A stretch of 64,000 nt of DNA from Trema orientale (Eukaryota > Streptophyta > Magnoliopsida > Rosales > Cannabaceae): positions 270,481-334,480 of the forward strand of contig JXTC01000168.1 in NCBI GenBank assembly GCA_002914845.1. The letters run 5' to 3'. The position numbers and the translations under genes were made by a program. Every line of letters begins with the position of its first letter. Positions within the stretch are counted from its first letter, which is position 1. Positions 35,277-47,143 of this stretch are shown here, piece by piece. The notes below the pieces were generated by a model, which was given only the letters and a program-made list of their open reading frames with translations, was not told where the DNA came from and made no database searches.

Positions 35277-37060
35277 TGCATAGGAAAATTACATACACAT
35301 CAATGCTATGAATAAAATTAAACCATATATTGAATCAACCAATGTCAAATTCAGTTTGTAAATTCAAACCTTCTTGTGTGTATAGGTTGTATAACATACG
35401 TTGAATTTACACACTTTATTTGTAAGATTAGTAAATAAAGACACTCAAACAATAATAGAATTTCCATACCTGTGGGCATAGGAAATTTCATTTTTATATG
35501 TCTTATTTATAATTTTATTTTAAAAGGCTCACTAAAATAATTATCTCCCTGTGGAGCTAAATAATTATTTTAATGAATTATCTTTAATTAGTAATTATCT
35601 TAAAATATCACTTAAATAGTTCTGTATGTGATTTTACACCTTATAAATATTATTATAACTTAAAATGATGTGGCAACTCTTTAAGCTACAATAATATTTA
35701 AACAACAATTACTAGAAAATAAATCACATGTCCTCCAAATAATTCTAATATGTAACTTAAAATCGTTACTAAACTGTTTCTTTAAAGTACATAACAAAAC
35801 AGTAAAACACTTCATGTGCCAATTTAATAGTTTGAAAGATATGTGTCGCAGTAGCAATAAAATAAATATTATGTTCTTCCAAAGTTTCTACAAGTACCGC
35901 ATGTCAATTACTTTATGGATGAATAATAATTCTCCTTATATTCAGAAAGATATAAACAGAGAAATTAAGTACACCCCAAAAATAATACACGTTAAATCAG
36001 TTTCCAAAATTTGAAACAAAGTATATTTCTCACATGTATACACAAAAGAAAATCTGCTCAAATATATTCATATCAATAGATAATATCTAAATAAAGAACA
36101 CAATTAATTTTTTTATTAAATTGCTTTTAAAATACAAACAACATTATCCATATATGACTTAGAAAATTGTCTAAGCTGTACCTCAATGAAAAACATATAT
36201 ACCAGTATGTATAAAAGTCATATATATATATATATGGATATGTTTTTCAATAAAAGGTAACAGATTTTCCACAAAAACAAGTTTAAACTTTATTCTAATC
36301 AATAGCCATTTAAAAAAAAAACAAATAAACCTACAAAGAATTAAATGGCCAAATCTAGATTAATTCTATATAAACAGAAAACAAGTCTCTAGAAACATAA
36401 AGACCACTATCACATATATTATTGCTTTTTCAAAAATTTGCCCAAAAATTAATAGCCATAAATGAGGGAAAACTAAAACCATCAAGCAAGTAAAGATTAA
36501 ATATCTTAGCAGTTTACGCAAATAAACTTCACAAAATTATACCGTAACTGATCTTCCATTATTGTAATAGCCTCCAAAAATATTTGCCTTCCCAAATATT
36601 ACAACTTTTAAAATTTTCTCAAGTAAAGCCATAATGAAACTGTATGGAAAAATAATTTTTAATAGCCATTACTAAAACGATAAGCATATGAAAATCTCAA
36701 ACAACTAGCTTTATAGATATCTCATTATCTCAATTTAAATTTATATCATCTAATGTTTAGCAACTCAAATACGGCAAATATTTAAAAAACTAAAACAACC
36801 ATATAATATAAATGGACAATTACAAATAATTCTATTTATTTCTTAATTAATAATTGCTAAAACTACAATATAACTCTTTAAATTCAAACAAATATATATA
36901 TATGGATATCTACAGAAGAAATCTATTGCACAGAATATTATACTTTTATACGTATAAGAGAAAGATCATCTCTAAATTTAACGTAAAACTATATACTCTG
37001 AAATTATCAATAATAGAGAAAATTAAAAGTACGATATATACTAAACACAAGATCGAAAGT
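35277..37060 (-). other. Long AT-rich leader of the second copia element
   Basis: About 1.8 kb lies between the primer-binding site and gag. It has only short AT-rich ORFs and no recognised domain. This is long for a copia leader. It may include an unrecognised insertion. Confidence 0.55.
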
Positions 37061-37074
37061 CTGCTCTGATACCA
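37061..37074 (-). other. Primer-binding site of the second copia element
   Basis: On minus it reads TGGTATCAGAGCAG, a perfect match to the common initiator tRNA-Met site of copia elements, two or three bases from the LTR end. Confidence 0.9.
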
Positions 37075-37076
37075 CA

Positions 37077-37482
37077 TATTAGAAAAATCTTTAGAAAAAG
37101 ATAAGGATCGTACTTCCAGCCATTGTTGTTCAAGTAAGACAAAAGCAGATAAACCCAGATTTTCTATTCTATTCCTCTTTATGAGAGACCTCTCAGAGAT
37201 AGATTTTCACAGGCTAAGAAATTTTTAGCGTATCTATCTCTTATGCTAGGATAGGGACCCTTCAGTTCCTTTAAAACCTCTTTATCCACTTTTTCCCACC
37301 AAGAAAATGAGTGGTTATTGGATATTAAAATATCAAATCAGTTTTTTATTTTTCATGTTCTATAAACTGAGCAGTTATATCACATCACCCATTATTTATT
37401 TAATTAATTATTATTATTATTATTTTAAATTAAATCAAAATATTTTGACATGTGGACTACTTTATGGGGATAAAATTCAACA
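37077..37482 (-). repeat. 5' LTR of the second copia element
   Basis: It is the partner of 30484-30894. On minus it begins TGTTGAATTTTATCCCC and ends near CTAATA before the primer-binding site. Confidence 0.8.
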
Positions 37483-38173
37483 TGATATGCTATACGATTT
37501 TGGTATTACATATTTTACATTTGACGACTCTTAATATGTTAAAACTCTATTTAAATGTGTTTTTTAGTATTTTGGTCTTTTATTAAATTATAATTCTAAT
37601 AGATTTGAGCTAAAAGTAGAGTTTTCAATAAACTTAATTTTAATTTATATTATTTATCTATGTATTTAGACTTTTAAAAGATTTGGACCAGCATAGGATT
37701 ATTTAATTAATTCAAGATGACGATTCCAAACGGAAACCCTAATATACCATGGGAAAACCGATCTCCAATGGGAATTCTCTGAAATTGCCTCGCACCAAGT
37801 TAAATGGTGAATGATGTGAGAATGGTATAGTAAAATAATAAGATGGGCGGGGATGATAAACTCAAAACCAGTTCCGCACCACCCCGTTGACATTCCTATA
37901 AATTCATGATGTAGTGATCATAATTCATAGCTAGCTGGGTATAAGAAATTAATTAAGTTGTGCATCAAAAGTGGGTGCCTACTTGAGTTGAGTACATGAT
38001 GCATCATATAACCACCAAAAGTTTAGGGCAACTTTTTAACGTGCTCTAAAGATCATGAAGGTTACAATATTAGGATTACGATCAAAACTCAGAATAGCTA
38101 ACATTATACTTTAAAAACACCGAATAATATCGTATTCATGAAAACGAAAAGCATTAATTAGACTAGTCAGTCC
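37483..38173. other. Intergenic sequence, no gene seen
   Basis: AT-rich, with a GC-richer patch at 37840-37890 (GGGCGGGGATGATAAA). The minus ORF at 37699-37893 has no domain. Confidence 0.5.
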
Positions 38174-38560
38174 CACTACAAGAAATTCGGTCTTTTGCGG
38201 TGAAATTTATTAGCGACAAAATAAAAATTATCGCTGATACTCATTATCAATGGCGAAATTTGTAAAAATGGTCACGAATATTTGTCACAAGGGTGAAATC
38301 ATTTAGCAAATTATTAGTGGCGAAAATAATTTGTCACTAATAATAAATTTTGTCGCAAATTTTTTATAGTAAAAAATTTACTCAAATTTGGGTAAGCACC
38401 AATTTTATTAGCGAGGAATTTAGCAAATCGTTATAGGATATTTTAATATTTGCGGCCAAACTCAGAATAAAATTTCGCCACTAATAAATTAGAAAAATCA
38501 GTGACCAACTTATTTTTATAATTTTGTCAGAGATATGTGGGCTGATTTTCTATGGGTATT
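38174..38560 (+). mobile_element. CACTA (En/Spm) element end, left side only
   Basis: CACTACAAGAAATT starts at 38174 and matches the common plant CACTA terminus. Subterminal words such as TTAGCGACAAAAT, TGGCGAAA, TTTGTCACTAATAAT and TCGCCACTAATAAATT recur in both orientations through about 38560, as in the CACTA subterminal region. I found no matching right end, so this is a fragment or a very reduced copy. Confidence 0.65.
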
Positions 38561-38599
38561 GTGCCAAAATTTAAATAAAATTTATGACAAAATTAAAAT

Positions 38600-38880
38600 A
38601 AGAATTTTCAACTTAAAAATTTAGAAGTTTGTGACAAAAGGGTCATTTATGCAATACTTGCATAATTCTTTGTAGTCTCCTGTGTAAGTTAAAAATTTAG
38701 AATTTATTTTCAGTCATAGTTACCAAATTGTGTACTTTGTAAATAACTTATTTCTGTTAAAAATTTAACAATTTATGATAAAAGGTCATTGCTATAACAA
38801 TTGCATAATTTAGGATAGCTACTATGCAAGTTAAATATTTGTAGACCAAAGTAGTAGAACAATAAAGGTTATTAATTATA
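38600..38880. repeat. Fragment of the foldback repeat found at 40590-41125
   Basis: It shares TTTGTGACAAAAGG, TGCATAATT, GTAAGTTAAAA and ACTTATTTCTGTTAAA-type words in the same order as 40850-41100. There is no ORF. Confidence 0.55.
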
Positions 38881-39060
38881 TTTATAATTAACCCGTATAT
38901 TCACTAATGCAAGTTAATTATGAAAAGTGCAACTAGATAAAAATATTAGTTAATATTACAGATTACTAATAAGTACATACTATCCTAAGTTTAACTAAGT
39001 GGAGTATAGTATTTCTATTCTTTCCACTTAAGGGTAAGAATATAATAAAAGAAGGGGATC

Positions 39061-39440
39061 TTAGCAAAATAGCTCAATTTTGGACACATTTTAAATAAAT
39101 GACCATTCTTCAAATATTGTAGCAAAATAGCCGGTACATAATTTGGATATACTAAGTCTAAATTTTAATTTACCTAATATAAAACTGATATACTCAGTAT
39201 ATAAATTGAAAGTAGATATAAAGAAAGGGTTTTTGGCAAAATGGGCAAGTTTCAGGTCCATTTTTAAATAAATATCCATTTTTCAAATATTATAGCAAAT
39301 AGTCAGCATTTCATTGAATATACTAAGTATTAAATCTGACTTACCGAGTATAAAACTTATATAGTCAATATATAAACTAAACCTAGTATGTCAGTATAGG
39401 TGTACTAAGTATAAAAACTGATATTCGACTGTTTAGCTAT
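39061..39440. repeat. Diverged direct repeat, two copies of about 180 bp
   Basis: The series of TTAAATAAATGACCATTCTT, CAAATATTGTAGCAAA and ATATACTAAGT words at 39090-39230 recurs diverged at 39265-39410. This looks like an old tandem duplication. No coding content. Confidence 0.6.
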
Positions 39441-39693
39441 AGAAAGAAAAACACTGTCATACTATAATGAAGGGTAAAGTAACATACCCACTCTATTTTC
39501 TCATAAAATAATTGGGGAAAAAAACTCTTTTTGTTACTTGAATATTATAGTTACCATTTAGCCTAAAGGGGGGAAAAAAACAAACAAGTAAATGTAGCAA
39601 ACTGTCTCATAATGAGATAGGAAAAAAATAATCTCTTTAATCCAAAGACCATCAATAATTACTTGCCAAAAGTGTCTATTAGTAGGGCATGCC

Positions 39694-40028
39694 TTTTTTT
39701 ATGGTAAAAAGGAGAGGAGGGAGCAGCCGGTGTAGCTACTCTTTTTGGGCGTGATCATAGGAACTCTAACTCCGTTCAAGATTGTTCGCCAAGACCATAC
39801 GAACGGGTCGTCACCACTGGGTAGTAGAGTGCGTTACCTGAACCCCATCCAAACAACTAGCAGGAATAACATCCTAGAGAGCTAAGAACGGTGCACACTC
39901 TATTGGATATTGGGCTAGCAAGTAGGTACACTTGCATTTAAGACTCCAGAAGAAGCCATCCAGGATTCGAAACTACGACTTTGGACTCCTAGGGTAAATG
40001 CATTACCACTATGCCACGTATTCGGTGG
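39694..40028 (-). mobile_element. tRNA-headed SINE with target duplication
   Basis: On minus the element starts at 40028 and carries an A box TGGCATAGTGGT (40005-40016) and a B box GTTTCGAATCC (39963-39973). These are 11/12 and 10/11 matches to the Pol III consensus, at tRNA-like spacing. It ends in a short A7 tail (T7 on plus, 39694-39700). TATTAGTAGGG stands at both flanks (39677-39687 and 40029-40039), and similarity continues for 5 more bases with mismatches. Length is about 335 bp. It is a SINE and not a tRNA gene: there is no anticodon arm fold and the body is far too long. Confidence 0.85.
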
Positions 40029-40589
40029 TATTAGTAGGGTAAGCTTAATTAACCTTAGTCCTGTTTATGAAATGTATGGTACGCATTTCTTTTTCGTTCT
40101 TTTTATACTAGGAATATAAGATAATGCTGTTTTGTGGAGCAAATTTAAGAAAGAAAAGAATATCTTGCTCAGACAGCTGCCCAATTGGGAAAAAAGAGAA
40201 AAGGTTCACTACCAAAAAGAAAAAGGGCTTTAATCTAGTACTACTACCAACAAGCATTCATCAAATTGAGGATCTTCCAATGGTCCCACTTTAGGGCCCT
40301 TGTCCTTTTTTAGCGGACCTAATTATCTTATTTGCTCCGCCAATTACTTCTTCTTATGTTCTTTTGTTTTAAATTTTTTTTTTTTCCTTTTGTTTTAAAT
40401 TGTTTTGCGTAAATGTTCCATCAAATGTTTTCTACAAGACATTCATGATCATAAAGACAGTTGAAAAGTAAATGGCTATAGTTTTCTTGGAGAATCATGA
40501 ACCCCACCAAGCAAAAAAAGAAGACGGCATATTACAGAGAAAACTTTTGTCAAATTTTCTTTTCATTAATTCTTCATTTTTTTTCGTGG

Positions 40590-41125
40590 GTTAATAATAA
40601 TAATAACACTTGAGTTACACTTATTATACTAAAATGGCCCCCCTTAACTTTCGACTTACATAATAATGGCTCTTAAATTATAAAATTATTAGAGCAATGA
40701 TTTATTTATCACAAGCTGTTAGATTTTTAACAGAAAATAATCATGGACAAAGTGTATAATTGGACATTATTTACTTTTATGAGTCAGAATCTCGTTTTTC
40801 GTCATAGTTTTCAAACTGTATGCTTTGCACATGTCTTATTTTTTAAAAAAAAAAATTAACAATTTAATGGGAGAAAAAAAAGTGGGTATTACTACAATAA
40901 CTGTATAAGTCTCGATAGCCTACCATGTAAGTTGAAAATTCGAAGTCTCATTCTTGACCACAGTTACTAAACTGTATGCTTTGTAATGACTTATTTCTGT
41001 TAAATATTTAACTGTTTGTGACAAAAGGTTATTATTGCAACAATTATGTAATTCAGGGATATTACTGTGTAAGTTAAAATTTCAAGAACTAAAATGGTAC
41101 AACTGATATAATTTAGGAGTTATAT
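40590..41125. mobile_element. Foldback (long inverted repeat) element
   Basis: Left arm words ACTAAAATGG, CGACTTACATAATAATGG, TTAAATTATAAAATTATT and TAGATTTTTAACAGAAAA recur in the same order on the opposite strand from the right end (ACCATTTTAG, TTAACTTACACAGTAATA, TGAATTACATAATTGTT, TAAATATTTAACAGAAA). Arms exceed 120 bp. An internal direct duplication is also visible. No ORF. Confidence 0.6.
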
Positions 41126-41657
41126 TAATACCATTAACTTTTTTTTTTGTTGTTGCAGCAATAAATTTTTCACTAGGGTGTTTCATCAATTTAAACAGTT
41201 TCGGTTTCTTTTCCTTTTTTTTCTTTTTTTGAATCAATAAATGGTTTCGGTATCATATATTTCAAACTATTGTGATCGTTTTCAATAATTACCGAAATTG
41301 ACTGATAATAGATTGGGAATCACATGTCCAAGGCATGGGAAACTTTTAACTGTAGTCCATACCCAAACAGTGCTAGGGCTTGTCCCTTGAGCCAAAGTCT
41401 GAATGCATGCAGTGTGTTTTCTGATTGAGAAAGACGTGTTAAAAGTGCCTTTTAAATTAAATTATAATATATTGAAGGTTCTCGATGGTGGATGCATCGA
41501 GTCAATCATAGCTTCTATACAATTAATTAAAAAAAAAATAAACCCTTCTATACATTTATTGATGCTCTTCTGACTTCTAAGGAAGTAGGCCCAAATTAAT
41601 ATTTTAGCTTCGCATAAACAAACAAAGCAATGCTAATGGTTGTAGTAACATATCTGT

Positions 41658-41740
41658 CTATTGCTGAATGATTCTAATTAATAAACTGAATTCTATAAAT
41701 TTCTATTGCTGAATGATTCTAATTAATAAACTGAGTTTCA
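41658..41740. repeat. Tandem duplication, 45-bp period
   Basis: CTATTGCTGAATGATTCTAA and the following TTAATAAACTGA occur at 41658 and again at 41703. Confidence 0.85.
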
Positions 41741-42496
41741 TATAGACTAAATTTTAATACAGCTGCCCAATACCACATATATTATCACTTATCACTAGCA
41801 ATTTGATTAGCCAGATGTTTTAATATTATAGGTATATATTGTGATAGCGTTAAATATATCACCTACGAATTTATGGAAATATGGTTTACAACGTTTCAGA
41901 AAGAAATGAAAAGATTCATAGTCCAAACGTTTTGGAAAGAAATGAAAAGAAATTAGTGAGTAACTACGATTTTTTGCTTGTGGTTTTGCTTACGAATTAA
42001 AAGTTTAAATATGGAAACGAACCATTTTTTTTTCCAGCATTTATCTAATAGCAAGATAGAAATATAAATTGGATATACTTTTGTTTTTCATTTTCAAATA
42101 AAAAGAGTGGTCAGATCTTCTCAAATATCTTTCATTTCATTAAAAAAATAAAAACAAAAATATATCCAAACAAATCTTCTTGTATAGAAGTCGTTTTTAG
42201 TTATAAAACAATTTGTAAATAAAAGAGCATATAAGTAACTTTAAAAAAATTTCTTACACGCTTTAGTTGATAATAATAACTGGAAATACTCTTTCTATCA
42301 TTTTTCTCATTGCCTCCCATTTTAAATTAGCAACCTAGTTTTATATAACAAAAATATTAGCAAACCTTTTTGTTTTCCTTTCAATTGAAAACTTAAATGG
42401 ACAATAGGAAAATATAGTAACTAACATGTAGTTACTAAAGAGACGCTTAATGACTCATACTCAACTCACACTCCTTAATTTTTTTATTATAATAGT

Positions 42497-42720
42497 AACT
42501 ACCAAAAAAACGAAAAAAAAATTTACTATTTAGTGACAATTTTTCAGTCATAAGTTGTTACTAATTTTCTTAATTTTAATCGATCACAATCTTTATACTA
42601 AGTAATAAAATATATTGAGACTAAAATTACTTTTAGTGACAACAATCTATATTTTTTATAACAATTCTTTTACTATGAATTTTTTTAATTGCGACATAAA
42701 CGAATTTTTTGCAACTAAGT
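42497..42720. repeat. Possible CACTA-type subterminal fragment
   Basis: ACTACCAAAAAAACG is followed by TTTAGTGACAATTTTTCAGT, TAGTGACAACAATC and a GCAACTAAGTCATGAC region. This resembles subterminal repeats, but the terminal CAC is missing and no second end is seen. Confidence 0.3.
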
Positions 42721-43355
42721 CATGACTAAAAAATAAAGTAGGAAACGTTAAAAGGGGCATATGTAGAACTTCACAAATAAAAGTGGGCTCCACATCTTTA
42801 AATTTACCGTGTAAATCCTCCATTTTTATTGGTAGTAATGTATCGCTGGTGTCTCTTAACAATATTGTTTATATTGTATTATGATCTATTGAATGACACT
42901 CTTGTTTTAGATACGATAGATTTCTTCTTGAAGCATGGTCCCATAGATAGTTTTATTAGCTGGGTACATCTGTACATGCCACGTGGACGTCTCACATGCA
43001 TGATGAGATCCACCCGACAATTATATCTTAATTAAGATACAAAGTCAGATTCCGAATCTTAATTTATAATCATAGCAATACGAGTGCCTCATTGCGTTGA
43101 CTTAGCAAACCAATGTGAATGTACTCCAAACAGACGGCTTAGATTACATAATCGGCAGGCAAACTGCTTTATAGTCTTAAAAAAAATAAAATAAAATAAA
43201 AGCTTTTCTGATCATGCTTTTAGGAAGGAATTAAAATGAGCACTAATTTGCACGATTTTACTTCAGAGGGATCATGGCCGTTCACTTTTCAACGGTGAGC
43301 TTATTAAATTGTGTTAATTTGATTATTATGCCTTCTTGAAATTACTCATTTGAAC

Positions 43356-43964
43356 GAGAGAGAGGAGTTCCAACCTATTCCTCTGCTCCTCTTCTCTTCT
43401 CCACATCAATTCTCATTCCGCAGCAGACGTAAGGTCAAGTTCACTCTTCTACAAGTGACTCTCTTTATCGGGGAGGGGGTCATTCTCTCTCTCCGGTATG
43501 AGCTTTTCTTCTTTGCTTTGTCTGTTTTTGGTGTTTTTGTCCAATGATTTTCCCTCTTAGAAGGATAATTTCCCACCTAGATCTAGATCTGAGTGTAGTA
43601 ACTCAGATCTAAATCTGTGGTGGTTTGTATTATTGCTAGTGTATTATTTAGTTTTTATGTAGTTATCTTCCATATCTGCATCAATTTTGTTTTAAATCTG
43701 AAGAGGTAGTTACCATAACAGATTAGAGTTAGCAGAATCTCCTCCAGTGAATCAATCAGAGTTACTAATTTGGATTGTGAAGAATCTAGAAGAGCCATTA
43801 AAGTGCTATATTTTACCTTTAGAGATTTTCTCCAAGATCATTGTCGGGACCACCCGTACTCCGAGATTTACAAAAATGTTGTCATCTTCAAATTTTTGAA
43901 TATAACTTGATTGGCTATTGTAATCCTTTAATGAAATTATATTACGTTTCTAAAAAAAAAGAGT
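43356..43964 (+). mobile_element. Short poly(A) retroposon with perfect 17-bp target duplication
   Basis: The 609-bp block lies between two exact copies of AAATTACTCATTTGAAC (43339-43355 and 43965-43981). It ends ATTATATTACGTTTC followed by A9, so it was inserted by target-primed reverse transcription. The 3' end resembles plant LINE 3' ends. The 5' part is CT-rich (about 43370-43400). No RT, endonuclease or tRNA-like box is visible and the 65-codon ORF is unrecognised. It could be an internally deleted LINE copy or a retrocopy of a transcript. Confidence 0.85.
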
Positions 43965-44264
43965 AAATTACTCATTTGAACAATTAGGATAATTATGTTG
44001 TATCCACTTTGGCGTTTAGTGGACACAATTAATGCTAATTGACCAAATGAATGTTGCGATCCAAAGAGATTATCAAATCAAAATGCCTACTTTTTGCTGA
44101 GAATTTTTTTTTATTAAAAAAAGTATTTATTTTCTTATTAGGCAGCTGCTAATTGGAGATCGATCGTGTGTCATGAAGTTCTAGTAGAGCCGCTATATAG
44201 AAAAAGTACAGTTTGTGGATACTACTAAACTTAAAAGGAAAGAGAGAAGAGGATAAATTATTCT

Positions 44265-44630
44265 TATTGGTCGTTAAACAATTGAAAACATCTTATTTTA
44301 ATCCTTAGATTTTAAAATTTCTTCTCTTGTTCTTAAACTATTAAAATTACTCTCCTTTTGTCCGTGTTAAATTTAGGAAAGATAATACTTTCACACAAAA
44401 AATTAAATAATTATAATAGTTTCATACAAAAAATTAAGTAACTAGTATTCGTCCTTAAATTTTCAAAAACTTCCGTTTTGGGCTCTTTCCGTAAAATATT
44501 TACAAAAAAATACTAAAAGAGAATAGTTATGGAAGTTTAAAGATCAAAACAAAAATTTGTCGATAATATAGAGATCAACAAAATAATAAATTTAAGAAAA
44601 TATTATTTCAGGACTAACACATATAAGGTG
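44265..44630. mobile_element. Possible foldback element
   Basis: Left TTGGTCGTTAAACAATTGAA...CTTGTTCTTAAACTATT has weak inverted similarity to the right side (TTAGTCCTGAAATAAT...TTTGATCTTTAAACTTCC on minus). Ends are not fixed. Confidence 0.35.
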
Positions 44631-44754
44631 TTATTTTTAAGTACTCTCGACTATATAAACTCCCTTTTACTTGAATCACATAAGCAATTTTGATTCGTAT
44701 GAATTATGAAGATAAAATAAAGGCACACTTTAAGGAAATAGTTTATATATATAT

Positions 44755-45005
44755 AGAGGTTGCCAATTCGGTAGTTTTTTTTTTTTTTTACTATCTATAG
44801 TTTTTTTTTTTTTAGCCGTTGGATCAACTATCCATAATTTGAGTAGTTGAAAAAAAAATAATAATAAAAATAAATACTCATTATTTAATACTTTTCTCTC
44901 TCCTCTTTTTACCATAAAAAGACGTGCGTGATCAATTTTAATTTGTTAAAATAATAGCTATACATAGGTTAAAAAAAAAAAAAAACTTACTGGATTAGTG
45001 TCCAT
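44755..45005. mobile_element. MITE family B, copy 4
   Basis: The left end AGAGGTTGCCAATTCGGTAG pairs with a right end that reads ATGGACACTAATCCAGTAAG when reverse-complemented. The core TACTCATTATTTAATACTTT and the (TA)n flanks match the other copies. About 250 bp, no ORF. Confidence 0.65.
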
Positions 45006-46308
45006 ACATATATAGGGATGTTAAAAATAATTGAAAAATCGCAAAAATTAACCAATCCAAACCAAATCAACTCATTTGATTTTTCAATAAATTAAGTTGG
45101 TTGGTTTGATTTGGTCAATTTATTTTAATACGTTTTATTGATCGGTTTGATTAATAATTTTTGTGTGAATCCATCAAAACTAACCGCCAAGTCAGCCAAA
45201 TAAAACCAACAAACCAAAAAAAAATTCATATATATGTTTTATTTTCCAATATCTTTTAAAGTTTTGTGAATTAAGAATTAAATTATTTATTTTGTTGTAT
45301 TAACTTATTTATTTTGCTTTGGATTAGAAAATAAGTGGCTTGTTAGTTTAATTTTTAAAGTTTGTGGTGGTTATTTATTTAAATTTTGGAATGTGAATTT
45401 TAACTTTTTTTATGTTAGATTTTATATGAAATAGATAATGAATAATTACTTTAAATTAAATGATGGTTATCTTTTTTCTAAGACGATTATGATTACATGC
45501 TTAAACTTAATATGATATTAAAAGTACAAAAACTATTATGCATATATTATTTTACGTGTATGATTTGGTTAATGATTTTAACTTTCAAACTGACTTAATC
45601 GGACACAAACTACCTAGTAATATATATGTTTGATGATTTAGCAAAACGAAAAAAAAAAAAAAAAACTCATATTTTTTCATTTATATCAAATTAAATCTTC
45701 AAATTATATTTTTATATCAAATAATACTAGGCCCATAAATATGGTCAAATTTGAAACTTTATATTATAAAAAGGATACTTTTACACTTTAAACTTATAAA
45801 ACATAAATAAAACAAACCATTATTAAAAATAAAAATAGTTTGAATACTAATGAAAGCGCTTAAATTGGGGGGGGGGGGGGGGAGAGAGAGAGAAAAATAA
45901 AATGGAAAATTATTTTTTTTTTAACTTTTTTCATTCTATTTCTTTTTTTTTTTCCATTTGCTTTGAATAATTCAAACTTTAGTTTCAATAATTATTATTT
46001 CACTTAAAACTGGAAAAACAAAAAAGGGCAAAAGAAAAAACGAGAAAGAAAAAACGAGATTTTTTTTAAAACTTTTGTCATTTTTTTTCATTTTAATTGT
46101 TTTGAATAATTAAAATCTTTTTAGTTTCACTTTAAGTTTACGTTATATGATTTTAAAGGATAAAAATGCTTTTTTATAATAATTTCAAGTTTTAAATTTT
46201 GACTATATTTATGCGTCCGGTAATAGAAAAACACAAACTGAATAACTAAAGTGAGATAATAACTGGGATCACAACTGTTTTTTTTTTCAAAAAAAAATTC
46301 ATAATTAC

Positions 46309-46347
<39 letters not shown>

Positions 46348-46540
46348 ATGTATATTCTTTTGTCCTGTTTTAGAAAGGGGTGAAATTTCTTAAGTTCTTC
46401 TTTAGAAGGGATGAATTTCATGTTCTCTTTTAGAAATTAGATAAAATTAAAGTCTAGATCAATTAATTATTAATATAGTTAGGAGAATCGCGACAGATTA
46501 TTTCTTCTCCCTGTTTTTTTTTTTTTAAATAAAGTCAAAA
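45006..46540. other. Low-complexity intergenic sequence
   Basis: No gene is seen. It contains AACCAAAT/ATTTGGTT-rich sequence (45040-45210), G16 followed by a GA run (45867-45893), poly(A)/poly(T) tracts and an (ATT)n microsatellite at 46311-46346. Confidence 0.6.
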
Positions 46541-46543
46541 AAT

Positions 46544-46593
46544 TCTAGTATCGCTACATCAAAAAAAAAAAAAAAAAAAAATCTAGTATCGCT
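46544..46593. repeat. Poly(A) between two copies of TCTAGTATCGCT
   Basis: TCTAGTATCGCT at 46544-46555, then ACATC, then A21 (46561-46581), then TCTAGTATCGCT again (46582-46593). The layout looks like a target duplication around an almost empty poly(A) insertion. Confidence 0.6.
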
Positions 46594-46831
46594 GTAACAT
46601 CACTCGTTAAAAACCGTGCAAAGCCCACTTGAAAATTTGAAAGTTGTCAAATATTCACTAATACTCTCCAACGAGTCCGTGCCCAAGCTTTCACTTTTAT
46701 GATCTAATTCACAGCACACCTACTCCAATTTCTCAGGTCTCTTATCATCCCTTAAGACTTGGAATCCTTGGCTGATTCATACTTCAACTAAGATTAGTAA
46801 GAAAATGACCAAATAAACTCTAGTACTAATT

Positions 46832-47143
46832 ACCACCTCTAGCGGTGGTTTGGTGGTAGTGTACCTACTCGGAGGTTTGGCATCTATGAGATTTGGAATT
46901 CGGTACAAGAGTGTTTTTGTTTCCCACTGCAGGATTAATCCACTAATATGTGGATCCATATCAAGTGAGAGTACTCCTGTTCTAGTGCTTCCGATTAGGC
47001 CTCTAATATAGGGTAAACTGAGAAGAGAATGTAATGACACACTATCACTCTATCTGGTGGTCCCGGTCAGGTTTTTAATATAAGGTAAATTAGGAAGGAA
47101 ATGTGAGGTAGATTATCATGATTCCCTTTTTTCTTTTCAAAAG
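46832..47143 (+). mobile_element. SINE-like retroposon with perfect 16-bp target duplication
   Basis: AACTCTAGTACTAATT flanks the block exactly (46816-46831 and 47144-47159). The head has TGGTTTGGTGGTAGTG (46846-46861), which resembles an A box and aligns with the head of the SINE at 39694-40028. The B box region (GATTTGGAATTC) is degenerate. The 3' end is pyrimidine- and A-rich and not a clean poly(A). About 312 bp. Confidence 0.75.

Larger units (their letters stand above)
30484..37482 (-). mobile_element. Second Ty1/copia element, all domains present but decayed
   Basis: LTRs of about 400 bp (30484-30894 and about 37077-37482) enclose, on minus, a primer-binding site, a 1.8-kb leader, gag, knuckle, protease, integrase, RT, RNase H and a polypurine tract. 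This is the copia order (integrase before RT). Many stops and frameshifts break the single polyprotein frame. The left LTR end is approximate because the LTRs diverge there, and I found no target duplication at these ends. It is unrelated in sequence to the SIRE-like element at 1507-9126. Confidence 0.85.

Noticed and set aside
39963..40016. A tRNA gene on minus
   Set aside because: The A and B boxes are present, but there is no acceptor-stem pairing, and the unit continues for over 300 bp between target duplications. It is a SINE.
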